Source: Rhynchosporium graminicola (taxonomy: Eukaryota; Ascomycota; Leotiomycetes; Helotiales; Ploettnerulaceae). From it: 64,000 nucleotides of DNA. The notes under the pieces are model-generated. The model ran no database searches and was not told where the DNA came from. It saw only the letters and a program-made list of their open reading frames with translations. The stretch spans positions 736,844 through 800,843 of the forward strand of contig FJUW01000020.1 of NCBI GenBank assembly GCA_900074885.1, in the 5' to 3' direction. Shown here piece by piece: positions 21,387 to 34,447 of this stretch. A program made the translations under genes and the position numbers. The first letter of the stretch is position 1. Each line of letters begins with the position of its first letter.

Positions 21387-22854
21387 TCACGGAACACCAC
21401 TCCTTGTCATAGCCAGTTCAGAACTCTTAATCCATTCCCCATTTGGCTGCCTCCTCCATAACATCAGCTTCCCATCATCACCCGTCGAGCCTAGTAGCTG
21501 CCCGTCAGCATCAAAGTCCACTTTCCACACCGGATTACGATTTGCTTCTAGTCTTGACATCTCTCTAGCTACATGGTACACTTCGCCTTCGCCGACTTGC
21601 TGTGTGCGAGAGTCAGAACTACGTGGGCCGGGTCGCGTATATTGTAGACCGGCGCCGATACCACTTGGGCGAGACGTGGGGGCTTCACCAGAGCTTGAGT
21701 TTGAAGGTCGTTGTTGTACGACGAGTGGTTGAGGAGGATGAGCGAAATCTTTACTACGCAACGTACTCCCAGAACCAGACCCTGTTGCATTCCTCCCACC
21801 TCCCTTCCCCGGCGTGCTGACCTGAAAGACCCTAATAAACCCATCCTTACAAGCTGTAGCCACAACATCAAACCCGCGAATATTTCCCCCGGCCCACGCT
21901 ACATCTCTCACTAACCCCTTATGCCCCCTCAGCTCTGCTGCGAGGTAGAATTCCTTAGTAATCGTTGCACCTCCTAAGCTAACAGCATGGCTTATCTCTT
22001 TCGTCCGCCAAATACTCGCACGGTTCATACTCGCTACTATAATCCCCAACGCGTCCCTAGCGACGCCCTGTCGGATCCCCATATAGCACGGCTCTGGATT
22101 AGGATCGAAGGAGATCTTGAACGAGACTTCTTCCCCCCTTGCAGGTTTCGCGCACACATTTACACGATCCAGATCGGCCCATGAGTCTAGCGTTTCTGGG
22201 TCTTCGTTCTCATAAACGGTGAGGTTTGCTGAGCGATCGATGAGCGCTAGGTAGGTGTGTCGGGTGGAGGGGTTGTGTGTTATCGAGAAGGAGAGGAAGG
22301 GAGAGCGGGAGGGGGAGCGGAGCTCGTAGATGGGTTTGTTGGAGTGTGAGTTGAAGCGCCGTCCCTTTGACGGGAGGAGGGTTGGGTCTTCGGCCCAGAG
22401 TTTGAAACGTCCGTCGGTGCCAATTGAGGCTATAAGGTGAGGATGTATAGTGGGTGGGAGCCATTGGATCTGTTCCGTACGGACTTGTCAACATGTCGTT
22501 GTTCAAATATGTATATATATATATATATATTTATACACATTGGTACTTTCCCATTTTCAGGAGCAGCACAACTCAGTTGAAAAGAATTATCTATAACAAA
22601 AATCGGCCAAACGAAAGACTAACCTCCAATATCTCAGCGGTATGCGCCCCCCACGTATCGCACAAGTGCCAACTCCCATCCTTATGTCTGTTATACACTT
22701 TTATCTTTCCATCTACCGAGCTGGATGCGAAGCGGTCGCCATATGCGTTGAAGGCTGTGGCTTGGACCATGTCTTTGTGGCCGTGCTGAAGGAGGGAGAA
22801 GCCATCTTGAGTGGTGTCTGCGGGTGCTGAATCGATTTCGGAGGGTGTTGGCAT
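21387..22854 (-). CDS. seh1: Nucleoporin SEH1, WD-repeat protein
   Basis: Component of the Nup84/Nup107 Y-complex of the nuclear pore, and in yeast also of the SEA/GATOR complex that controls TORC1. Two exons, 22854-22624 (77 codons) and 22469-21387, join in phase 0 to give 437 residues. WD blades are visible: HGHKDMVQATAFNAYGDRFA with SSVDGKIKVY, WGAHTAEILE|IQW with SIGTDGRFKLW, LRGHKGLVRDVAWAG with ATACKDGFIRVFQV, and NPVWKVDFDADGQLLGSTGDDG near the C-terminus. The last blade is separated by a Ser/Pro-rich insertion of about 90 residues, common in filamentous fungi and absent from the 349-residue yeast protein. The 154-nt intron is the longest in the window and carries a TA dinucleotide run. 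The gene converges on the RBR ligase. Confidence 0.93.
22512..22530. repeat. (TA)n microsatellite in the SEH1 intron
   Basis: An uninterrupted TA run of 19 nt inside the only SEH1 intron; it explains part of that intron's unusual length and is likely to vary between strains. Confidence 0.85.
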
Positions 22855-25800
22855 TGTGCTTTCCTGTTAGAAGAAAGCTTGAGGTTGAGGTTGTGTAAAG
22901 CTTGAAGTAAGTGAAGTGAGGTGTGAGGTTGGAGGGGACGTGCCCGACTTGCAGGACTGTTTTGAGCGATGAGGGGTAGTGGGGTACATTTCAATCTCAT
23001 AGGTATGGTAGGGTAGCTTCGCTCCCTCGGAGACTTTTGTGAGTTATCCTACTTGTGTTAACTCTATATAGAAGTCTTGATACTTAATGCCTTTCGCAGT
23101 ATGCAAATCTTGCAGCTTCTCGGTTCTTGCTCAGCACATTAATTCTTCATTATCCTCTATACTCTTAGAGCAGTCAACTCTACATGAGTAGCTTAGTACT
23201 TATTGTGTGTTTATACAAGCAAGTGCTCTTTGCTGCATGTTGTCATTTTGCGAGCGTAGCGAATAAGCGCAGTAGTCCTCTTGATTTGGGGTTCTTGGAC
23301 TCTCTTTCCATCCATGAGATTGAGCGAAGGAGCGTGTGATACCTTGTTATTGTCCTCTTCACTTTTCTCTACCAAAACTTGCCCATGGAGCTACACCTAC
23401 GAGCAACAGATTATTAGTCTTGCTTTGCTATTTAGTATAGATCTGTGTTTTGTGTTCCTTCACGGCGAAGTCCAGTTTCTGTGCTAGGATGCAGGAATAG
23501 CTAAGCGTAGCAACTTGACTTATGCTGTTCTTTCATTTCGCATTGGGGGTCTGGGTATATTTCATTAGTTCTGTATCCTTCGTTCGTGCTTAGTGTTGCC
23601 TTTGAGACTCTCAAATTTATGTGCATTCTCAAGTCGTGCTTCAATGCCAGAGCAGAAATTAGATTTAAAAGTACAATTACAGATTTAACAAAGAACTCGT
23701 GTAATAGTCGATGTCGATACAGTCGAACCGAGTTTAAGGCATACCTGAGATGTGTCACTTTTAAGAAGAGTACAAGTCATTTAATTATGGATTGAGGCAT
23801 GTGAGATGTGATGTGCTGAGTACGAGGTAGCATAGGCATCACGGGATTCTGTTCTTCGAATTAGTGAGGTAAGGATAATTGAAATGCGATGCGTTGAGGA
23901 AAGGTGAATGGAGGGTAGAATCAGACTCGAATTATGACGAATGGACCAACCGGAAATGGCAATACACTACTTTGCCTAGGTATTCTCTGTTAGACCTCGT
24001 TTCATAGCTCAAGTCAACATCGTGCGAAACGGACTAGATCTTCTTCGACTTGACTTGGCGTACTTCAACGTCAGAAGATAATCAAAACAGTTCGTTTTTG
24101 TCATTACTCATTTGCCGCATCTGATTCTTTCCCAAATACCCGAGAGTAGTAGCACTTCTCTCACTTTCGGAGTACTGTCTCTTGAGCTTGATGAGACTCT
24201 ACTTTAGAACGGAATAATTTAAGTCGGATGGAGTTGAGGTGAAAAGGGTCTGCATCTAACTATAACACGAGACCTCACCCATCTTGACAGTCTTGACATA
24301 ATTCGAACCATTCAATTGTAAATCCCTTTACCCTGATACACTTTCCCTTGGGTCGAAAGTATTCTCGAACAATTACAAAGCTTATCAACATTGATTTAGT
24401 TGTCCTGGAGGTCACTTGAACCGAGTCTGTGCATGTGACTGAATGAGCTTAGTATATACCATTGCCAGAATTCTGTGGCTCTCGCGATAGTTTATTCCTG
24501 TCTAGTATTTAAATACGAACCTTCTACTTCAGTTTTCTGTAATCCCATTTTTGTTAGACCCATTGTTGCTCGTTATTCCTCCACTATATACCACTATATA
24601 TTTCTCAATTCGGTTATGTAGACGAAGAGGTTGATATGATTTCCCCATCAAGTCGTCCCCGATGTGTCTTCAGTCTTATTGTCCGGTCATATCAGTCAAC
24701 CGAAATACAGCACGAAATAACCATAGTCGACAAACTACCAGGGCGAGAGAGCCAAGTATGGTGTTCTAAATATTGGGTAATATGGCAAGGTTACGTTGAT
24801 CTTCAGAGTAAGGCATAGAGTAGTTGAATGTTGTTAGTTGCATTGCAGTACTAATTACTATGGAGAGTTGACTAAAGGTATTATCTAGGAATATCCGCAC
24901 GGACCATGCACGTGACTACAGTCACCTGATCCATACCAAGACCCATATCCTCGCAACAGGTAATAAAGCTCTTTGCATATGCCCATCTATACAAAATTGA
25001 CCTCAGACGTGAAAAGGAGTTGAGGCTCGCATTCGCTTATTGTGTTTTGGGACCAGAGAAAATTATTGACTAATTTCAAGTCATCTCTATATCGCCTCTT
25101 ACTAATATTCTCAATCCTATGATCTACTCTGTTGAATACATCAGTCGAATGCCATGCTTCGCACGGCTTCCAACCGAATTTCTGCACCACTATTAAGGCC
25201 CTACTCTCACATTACTAGGGTGTAAAGATCCTTCACGACATGGCGTCTAAACAATCCACAAATGCGCCTCAAGAACCTAAATACCCATACATTCAAGGAG
25301 GCTTTAGGTGCTCGAAATGAAAGTGCAGAGAAATTCTCCATGTCATGGGCGTAAGAAGATGCAGCTTGTCTACTTATTAGGAGCTGCTCAGCACCACCCT
25401 CTGCTCATTTCGAACTGATTATCATTTGCAGTTACACAGCAGGAACACCTGAAGCGTTCATAAGTAAAAGTATTTTCCCCTCCTTCTTTTCTCCCTTCTA
25501 CCGTGCGCTTCAGGTCTGGCTTCCAACCCGTGTCACAACGCAGCAGTGCTTGAAATCCCTTTTGAAGCGGTGTGAATTCTCTTAGGTCTTTCTTCCAGAA
25601 AAGGTTCCCGCAAACTGCCTTTTCCTGCCGTATCGCCATGCTTTCATATTCCCCGGTGCAATGCTGTCCAAGAAATACACTTTCATTGCTTATTCCCTTC
25701 CGATATATCCGTCCAAGGATCAGTTTCTGAATTGATCTTCTTCAGATAGACATTATGTTCAATTCGAAACTGCGAGAATGATTTTCGTTCGACTCATGTG

Positions 25801-26599
25801 CCTCGCTCGCGCCGCGTTCCCAATCTTCAACATTCAGCCTGAATATGTTCTACCACCGCTCCGGTCCCCAGAGCCTCGTTCCGACCAATAATTTCATATC
25901 AACACAATCGTCCGTCAACCTTATCTTCACCTCAGTTTATCACCACATCCCACGCTCAGAGTTACATCGTTCATCCCAAGATCTTGAGATTGCAAGGACA
26001 TGGAATATGATCTGTTACATCGCGTCGATATCACTTCTTATCGCGCACCTCTTAACCTCTAGTATAGAGTGGACTGGCGTGTGCACACTCTCAAGAACAT
26101 CATTTGAGCGCCACACAACAGCTTACGAAGATAGGCACAGACTTTAGCGTTTCCAATCTATCTGAAGTCATGATCACAAGTGTGTGTCTTTGCGTGAAAC
26201 CTCGTGCCTGTATTGTGTTCAAACGTTTGCTGAGAATATGCACCATTTCCCTCATCGCACCGCATATGAGCTTCGTGATTGCCAACTACAGGGAAGTCGA
26301 GATCGTCGCCTGAAGTGCTCATGCCCACCTTACAGCCGGAGACATTCTCCCTTTCCCATTCGGGAGGAATAAGTTGTGGCAATGTAGTCTTATCCCAACA
26401 ATGACATTCTTGAAAGACTAAGAAGAGGTTACGAGCTCATTTGAGGATCGAAATCACCTCTTCCCCTGAAGTGCCATCCAATCACAACACATGGCTGGGG
26501 TAGGTAGCTACAGCCGGAAGAGTGTCTTCCATGTTTGACCTCCGGGCAATGAGGCGTATGTATCTCGAGAAGATCTACAAACGCGCATATCGATAGTGC
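22855..26599. other. Gene-poor stretch, first part of the 11.6-kb gap
   Basis: No coding region, RNA gene or mobile element was recognised. Stops are frequent in all frames and the base composition is A/T-rich in places. A CCTAGGTA motif occurs at 23,975-23,982. The first few hundred bases should be the SEH1 promoter. Confidence 0.5.
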
Positions 26600-27346
26600 A
26601 TGTCTTTTGCGGGATTCCCCAAAAGACCGGCTACAAGCAGTAGCTTTGCCGCTGCCGCCATTTCTATCCCCAATCTGGTACTTGAACGACAATTGTATCA
26701 CCACTTCGTTGCTCCAAGCGTGTTACACAAACGAGTCGACATGAAGGAACTCAGCGCGGCAGGCATCACACATCCACCCATGGTACTTTCGAGATTTAAT
26801 CCATGTCCAGCTGGGGTCCCAGATACGCCTCCCGTTCTCAGCTCCGCTTTCAGAGGTCGAAACCAACCCGGCCCTTCGGTCCGATCTCAACGGCAAGTAT
26901 CGTGTGTTCCGGATGCAGATTTCGCTAAGGCGCAGTACATTTCGGGTCTCAAACGGGCGAGTGGAGACATAGTACATGTCGGGAAGAACAAAAAGTTGGT
27001 TACGGTTCTGGCTCAGGCTTTCGACCGCCGGTCAGTGTGGCTTAGCTCACTCCTGGAGATCAAACTTGTGAGCTGTGATAGCGAAAGGAACACCAGAGCA
27101 ACCTTGCATCGTGTATGTCGTTCGTCTGTCTCGCCTAGCTGCAGCCAGCCCTTCAGTCAATCAGTGCCTGGAAACAACGAACTTGGCAGCTGTGCAGTGA
27201 AGATCATGGCACCTGCGTATCTACAAAACCATCTGACGGAACGATATCTTCCTTCCACTTCTGCATTCAGGCTGCTGAAGGCCGGGCTCCCCATATTAAG
27301 AGGCGTGATTACTGCGCTGCACGGACATCTGCCACTTCGAACTTGA
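26600..27346 (+). CDS. Orphan open frame of 248 codons
   Basis: An ATG-started, uninterrupted frame in a region where other frames are short. The translation has no motif I recognise. It starts with a Ser/Ala-rich segment (KRPATSSSFAAAAISIPNL), then a mixed basic sequence with several Ser/Cys clusters and no membrane segment. No family similarity, no clear introns and no partner gene support it. It could be an orphan gene, a relic or a chance frame. Confidence 0.2.
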   Translation: MSFAGFPKRPATSSSFAAAAISIPNLVLERQLYHHFVAPSVLHKRVDMKELSAAGITHPPMVLSRFNPCPAGVPDTPPVLSSAFRGRNQPGPSVRSQRQVSCVPDADFAKAQYISGLKRASGDIVHVGKNKKLVTVLAQAFDRRSVWLSSLLEIKLVSCDSERNTRATLHRVCRSSVSPSCSQPFSQSVPGNNELGSCAVKIMAPAYLQNHLTERYLPSTSAFRLLKAGLPILRGVITALHGHLPLRT

Positions 27347-30300
27347 CAGGCAGAGGCTCAGTCTTGACGATGTCGTTATGCCTAATTCCCTCGAGACGGC
27401 CTGGGCACTCTGTTGGTCCAGAAACGGGATGAGGAGCAAGAGCAGAAATAGTATAGTAATGACTACATGAGTACTTAGTGTCACATCTCATGATGTCTTG
27501 TTTCAGGAATTACTTAATCCCTTCGCACGGATTGTTACACTCAAGCAAGTCTACCATGTAATCATGCGTCGAAGGACGGAAGGAGGTGATGGGATTTCTG
27601 ACGCCGCACTCCAAGTTCGGACCATCTTCCTGTTTTGCTGTCGTATTGTTTCTCATCTCAAGGTTACGTTGGCCCCCACACTCGATTCTTCTAGCCTCTC
27701 CAGCTTCTCCAAGAAATATTCAACGAAAGGCAAATGCGAGTCAGCAGAACTCATTCATAAACCATCTCCGGAACCGCAACTATATGACGCACCCGACTCG
27801 GTTCCTGCTGAGAGCATCAAAGCACGTGCGGGATTTACAGATAGCCATTCGCGAGATATGAGGTGCGAGAAAGCGAAAAGGCTCATTGTATCTTGCTCTT
27901 AGCCAGTTGTCAAGTGTCGAGCTGGCTGTCACTAGAGAACCCAACTTGGCGCAGATAATTGCAGGAGCAAAGGTTGTTGATTAGAGAGGAAGCTCTGGCT
28001 CTGACTAAATACACCCGCACTAGTCTCAATTGCACCTTCCTACTGGCGCCTAAGAAGTCCAAACAAAGTCCGGCCAGGCATTTCTCCGTATCTGTCATTC
28101 CATCTTACCTGGCTCCACGGCACCGGCGAGTGGCTACATGACAAGTGTCTCTCCTTATCTGTTGATGTCATAAACTGCTCTTACCTTTCGACGACCCATG
28201 CGGTACATCTAGAAAAGATAACGGAACATTGGTCGGCGTTAGATCGAACCGAAAGTCGATAGACTGACTTCGTAGACGAGTTACTCCTTGTTCATCATAG
28301 TGGGGGCTTCTCCACATAGACCCCACGGGGAACGGGACGGCTTCACATCATTTGTGTTTAATTAGAAAGTCTAATTCGATGATAGGGGATTGAATGTTTC
28401 CTCGAGGAAGTTTATCTTTTCCTCCGCACTATTTTAAGACATACTCTTCATTGTTCTTCCCTTTAGAGTCTCGACCGGGCCAGGTCAGGAATTAATCGAA
28501 GATACGGGAATCCGCGGCTGGACCTCCGTCCTCTCCTTCGGATTCATCTTAATAAGCTCAATGTAGCAATAACGATCACTCTGGGTAGAGTCTAGACGTA
28601 TGTTAAGATATCGTACCCGCCTGTATACCCTTCAATTGAGACTTCCGGAGTGTATCCTACCGACTAAGACTTTGCTATACGAGGACATCTAACTTAGTGG
28701 CTCCTTATTGTATCCTGATCCAATAAACACCTGCAAAGTAATCGCTCGGATAAACCCGTCATCTGTTTATCTTTTATCTTTAGTTGTCTGTCTGGCTCGA
28801 TGGCGTAATATGATATGCGATTACACCATGAGCGGCTTCGCTTCCCCAGAAAAAGTCAATACAGGTGTCAAGAGTCTCATTACTGTCGTATTTATTTCAT
28901 TTTGTTCCTTTCTGAAACAGACTTATTGTTAGGCCAGATTCATGAAAACACTAGTAGTAGTGTATGGGATGAGAAATATGCCGTTTCTGCGCAGAATTTA
29001 ATATTAATCGTGGCAGTTGACATATCATCATTCCCTTTTCAGGTGAGGAGTAAGCAGATTGATTGTTCATCCTTTCCAAACCCTGAATATTTTCCCACTA
29101 ACTCTTCACCGCTCGACGTGGGGAGCCCCAAACTTCTCTGTAGACCGCGGGTAAGTACCCATTCGCTGCAGCTCTCTCTCTGACCACGCTATGAACACCG
29201 GGGAATTCAGAAATTGATTCCACCCTGATATTTTCCTGCACACCAAAGGGAAGCATGCACACAGTATCATTCGTAACTGCCTCGTCAGCTGTCTTTCCTA
29301 GATATAGAATGCTACCTCTTCGGTCGCTCTAAAATATGAAGTGGCGTTTCATTTCTTCGTCTCACCGGTAAAATGTTCGAGCGCTCTGGTTCGACTTCTT
29401 ATTGATGCAGCGCTACCAAAGTAAATCGGAGTATGTGATTCGGGCGTTTTTGATCCGGAGGGTGTAATAGAAGGCACTTTCGCAAGGATCCTCTTATCTT
29501 TTCTAAACATATGTATCTCGACTTGGGGTTCAAGATGACCGTGACCAGTGCAGCTGTGAATTCATCCTATTCTCCCTTCCCCTTTTTCCATCTCGCCAAT
29601 AGCCGAGCCCCACTTCCTCGAATCAAAACAAGCTACCATGGATACACCGGCAAGGAGATGATTCATCATACCATAGATCAAGAGCTCAAGATCGACCTTG
29701 CAGCACTACGAGCCTGCAGAGCCACTATCTCTGTTGACATGAAACTGTTTAGTAGCATCGTGCCATTTAACTCGGTCAGTGGTAGCGAGCCGTGAAAGAG
29801 GCAGTATGTGTACTGTACGACCCTGTGGTCTTCCTTCCCGTTGTTGAATCTGCCACCCCGGGATCTCACTGATCGAATTTCTCACCATCAATCAGATTCG
29901 TTATTCTTCCCGTTCAATCTAGTCTCAGCGGAAAATTATCCATAACAGAGAGTTTCTCCGCATTTTATCGCTACTGACCTAATGTTGACGGATTCCTCAT
30001 TATTTAAGAGTGTAAACGCAATCGAATTTCAATGTGACGGGAGATATGTTAGGCGATAAAATTGTACAGTTTGGTAGAAAGATCTAACATAGCAGATATT
30101 CTTGTACTGACAGCGGTAAAGCGTGGGGTGCATATCTTCCCGCCGGATCTGCATCACATCATCACAGCCCTTTCAAGTTTCTTTCTTCTTTCTCCACGCC
30201 CATCTGTCAGTTGATGATCCATGCAGATCGGAGGAAGACATCCTCCGCTTGCTGCTCACTCACCGCTCCTTCCCCTATGCTTGGATCAAAACTGAAATTA

Positions 30301-32429
30301 AGAGAAACAATTTGAGATATGATCAAAATGTCATGACAGGCTCGATATACTGCGCCATCCAGTACCCCACGCTGAACCCTTGACGTGGATTGAAGTCCAT
30401 TTCCTTTACTGTAGCTACCATGGTACAGTATCTTAGCAACTTCTGGTACGAATCATGCACATCAAGTCCTTCAGAATATCGAACATGCACTTAGTCTTGA
30501 TTGTGCATGTCTGACAACCCTGGAAATACTACCCAAGAGACGCGGAAGTTACAGAGTTAAGGAAATTCCCTAATTCTCAGCTACCTCATATATGAATATC
30601 CTCTGAGCCACTGGGAAATTTCTGCTGGTCAGTGACCATACGCGGTGTCTTACGCTCTTTTAAGGCCGAGTGAGTAAATTGCCGGGCAATATATGACAGA
30701 AAGTTGAAGATTTTATTGTGTTCATGTTATTGCTGCACATCAATCTCGATATGGGTGATTACGAGGTACTGGCTGTAGGGCGTATTAAAAAACTTCGTAA
30801 ATATATGTTCCTCCGATCTATTAGCCAGGGGCTTCCATGATTAACTGACTGTTAAGTTATCTGTATCGTGCCAATGCCATGCATATTGTTTAATTTGCAA
30901 AAACTGAACAACATAGTAGCGTGAACCAGCATCTAGGAAAGAACAAAACAATCTGAATGTAGCATCCAGAGCCGTCATTCCCCTTCCCTTCTTCAATTCC
31001 CATCTCCACATACCTCACCACCGTCTTCCCATCTTGGTATTCATACCCCAGGGTCATACAACATCCACAATCTTCACAATCCATTCACACCGCATCATAA
31101 CTTCCACGCACATGAAAGAAGTGAAGGGTGCTCGTGTCTACAAGAGTATTCACATGATCCCGCCATCGAATTTTAAATTGTGGCTTCGGCACAGCCCGAA
31201 CACCCACACTCAGAATTCCAGTACTACCCTCCTAACCCAATCAAACACCACCTACACAGAAGTAACACTGAGAGGAAATCGAGATTTCGACCCAGTTTAA
31301 AGCCGATTTCTCCGCTCTTAAAATTATAGAAAAAGCCATCTCAAATGCACAGTAACCCTGTCCCCTCTCCTCTCAAAATCGCTCGTTGCGCGAGAAGCCG
31401 AGACAGGAATGTCAAGCTCCGGTGATGCTTGTATTCTCTATCTACCTTACCTAGCCTACATAGCCATATGCCCTGAAATCGAATCATCACCTCGTTTAAA
31501 ATACAATACATCACACAGCAAAGCAATCTATCCCATCTCGGTATCACACTGCCTGAATACGAAAAAGCAATCTGTATCGACAGGACTGCGGCACGGTACG
31601 ACATAACCAGGATATCACGGACAGTAAAATAGAGTACATGCACGTCAAGACATGTGTTTTGTGCTTGTTCACTTTACTCCTCCTGCGCCATCGTTCGTCC
31701 TGTGTGTGCACTGCTAAATCAATTCATCTCATCGCATCTCTTTTCTCCACACTGGTTCGGTTCATTCAAGCTAGGCTAGGTAAATAATTGTTCCTTAGCT
31801 AGCACTGGTAGCTGGACGCGCCATTGGGACGAGATGTACATCTGGATGTGTGCTATATGGTATGTCTCAATGAAGTGGATCTCCCGATTCTATATCTAGT
31901 AATTGTCCGTCGGCACGTCTGCCGATGGTGTTTACCTGCCTTCTTGCTTGCATGCTTGTACAATAAATACAGTAGCTCATTTTCAATACAATCCTTCCCG
32001 CCTTCCCTCCTGCCTTCTTTCCATCCATAAACCAACCAGACAAAGATCCTCTCTCATACCCCGAGCCCTCATCCACATATATAGCCGCTCGTCTGTTCTC
32101 GGCTGGGGAAAGCAGATGGATAGAGGGCGGTATACAGTGGGTACATTCCTTATCCCCCCGCGACATTTCTTTCGCAAGCATGTTCCCAAAACGTCCGTAG
32201 AGGGTTGGTGATCGAATTAAAGTATAGGCTGGCTGACACTTCGCCTTTCTGGCCCCTTTCAGAGCAAAGGACAAGACAAGATTGATGGGGGAGAACTCAG
32301 ATGCGCCTCGTAGCATTCAGGCACGTTTTAAAATGAAATTTACACACCTTCAACGTTCACATTCCTTCTAGTCATCTTTTTACGTGGAAAATAAACAAAT
32401 GATAAATACCCGCGCACCCGCATCCATCA
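27347..32429. other. Gene-poor stretch, middle part
   Basis: Nothing recognisable as a gene. Frame 27,498-27,902 (134 codons) is open but without character. The block from about 28.1 to 31.0 kb is A/T-rich with many stops. No repeat family boundary was identified by eye. Confidence 0.5.
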
Positions 32430-33262
32430 TCCGGATCTAGATCTAGATCTCTAGGTCTGCAGCGAGCGGCAGAATATCGCTCCCCTTCCCTTCCCTTCCC
32501 TTCCCTTCCCTTACCGTTACGATCGATTGATTGATCGATCCGTCCCTCCCTCCCTCCCGAAGATAATGCATGCAGCCCGGAAGCTGGGGATGGGCACTTT
32601 CACTTCCACTTCCACATCCACTTCCTTCCTTGCTGGATGATGGGTTCGCATGAGTCGGTCTGCTATCCCTTTTTCCTTTTCTTTTCCCTACGGAGTTAAA
32701 GCCGTTCGTTGACGTGCATTCAAGTGGACGGATCGAACGAGGTAGATGCAGTAGATCTGGAAAAGTGAAACATTTCTTGCATCCTGACATCTCGCCTGAC
32801 TTGTTTATTTCACTATACACACACATCTACCTGCCTACATATATCTACCTACCTACACTAGCCCAGCAGCCTACATCTATCTACCTATTTAGTTTCTTTC
32901 AAACACGAGACATCAGACAACCAACCCACAACGGATGAATTAATTCATCCTTCCTTCCTTCCTTCCTTCCTTCCCTCCCCTTCCTCACCAGAATCAAACC
33001 AAACTAACTACTGCACATCTATCTATCTTTCTATCTATCTATCTTTCTATCTATCTATCTGCAGAAAGAAAGGAAAAAAACATCGCCTTTAACTCATGGC
33101 ATGGCATGTGAAAACCCATCTCATCTCATCTAATCTAACCTATTGTATGTAAGCCATCACAACCAACCACAACCACTTACAAACAGAACAGACCAACCAG
33201 TCTGATATCGTACGCACACAAAGCAGGCCTGCAACTACCTACCTACCTACCTACCTACCTAA
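32430..33262. repeat. Cluster of pyrimidine-rich microsatellites downstream of creA
   Basis: Successive short tandem arrays on the plus strand: AGATCT-type units near 32,432; (TTCCC)n at about 32,482-32,513; GATT/CCCT units at 32,523-32,557; (TTCC)n at about 32,947-32,975; TCTA/TTTC units at about 33,018-33,060; and (CTAC)n at about 33,233-33,260. Between them the sequence stays C/T-biased. Confidence 0.8.
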
Positions 33263-34447
33263 CTACCTACCCTCCGCTCCCCATCCCCCCATCCCTCCCC
33301 TTCCCCCACACCCTCACAAACCCAGTTCGTCGAATCAGCCACCCAGACCACCGAAGCCTAGCCGGATAAGGTAAGAGGAAGCCAGCGCCAGCAACATCCA
33401 TCCAGTCATGGAAAACCACCACACGGAATGAAATGGAGTGGGCTTGATTTTCCTTTCCCTTTTCTTTTCCCATGCTTTTGTCTTCTTAGCTTGGACTTAG
33501 CCTATCCAGCGAGTCTGGGGAGGGTGTGGTCTGGGCAAGGTGTTGCTGCTGTGCGAGCGAATGACATCTCGGGTATCGGTGGTTCCGGGAGTTCAGGTGT
33601 GTAGCGGTAGTGGAAGCGGAAGTGCAAGTGCAAGTGTAGTTAGTGGCTGTCATTATCACATGCGACGGGCAGCTGGTGTGAAGGTTTCACATGTTTTTTG
33701 ATTTTCACTTTCACAAGTGACAAGCTCGTTTTTGAGGGCTGGCCAGTGAGTGAGTGTCACAATGTACTGTACGTACCTAATTTTAAATCAGGGCATGTGA
33801 TGAGCTCCTTAGCAGAACCTCATCTCGCAAGTCGTTTTCTGATCACAACGCAGTGCAGCAGATATGGATGGATATGTGGTTCGAGTAGGGTTTGTAGCAT
33901 TTCTCATTTGCAAAGCCATTTAAGCCTGAACTGAAGTAAATGAAAAGTGAGAGGAAACGACCAAAGATGAAAACGCTGAACTCCGCCCATGCTGCCTGTG
34001 ATCAAGGCCCGTCCACATCAATCATCATGTTCAAGTTCCCCGGCCTATGCTGCGCACAGCAAACCCATCTATAGAAAGCAAAATGCGATGAAACAAAGAA
34101 CCCATGGTAACTTTCAAGTACACCAGGATCATAAAGCCTTCTCTAAGCTGAAAAGCACATTCTATACTGCACGCACGCTGTTCTACACATACATCATGCG
34201 TAAGGAGAAAATCAAACTGGGCAAGAGACCACGCCCGTAACAGTCGTAAAGTGGAGATCTCGAGTCCGAGTCACTGCCGCGCGAATCGTCTCGAGTGAAT
34301 TGTCGAAGTAGGGTGTTTATTGCAAGCAGACGTACCAGTACTCCTTCTTCTGCCATCACGCAACCGTTTATATCGCGCCAAAGAGTCATCGGTTTTCGTT
34401 TCTATGTTCCCGTCTATTATTTCCTTGAACTCTCCGGAATATTACGA
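33263..34447 (-). other. Region downstream of creA
   Basis: Expected to contain the creA 3' UTR and terminator. No gene recognised; short frames reflect low-complexity sequence. Confidence 0.5.

Noticed and set aside
28100..31000. RIP-mutated transposon
   Set aside because: The stretch is A/T-rich with many stops, but no reverse transcriptase, transposase or terminal repeat could be read; a dinucleotide index would be needed to claim RIP.
31824..32316. Overlapping open frames on both strands near 32 kb
   Set aside because: They arise from low-complexity C/T-rich sequence and encode no plausible domain.
32430..33262. CRISPR-like array
   Set aside because: Units are simple 4-5 bp tandem repeats without unique spacers, and the genome is eukaryotic.
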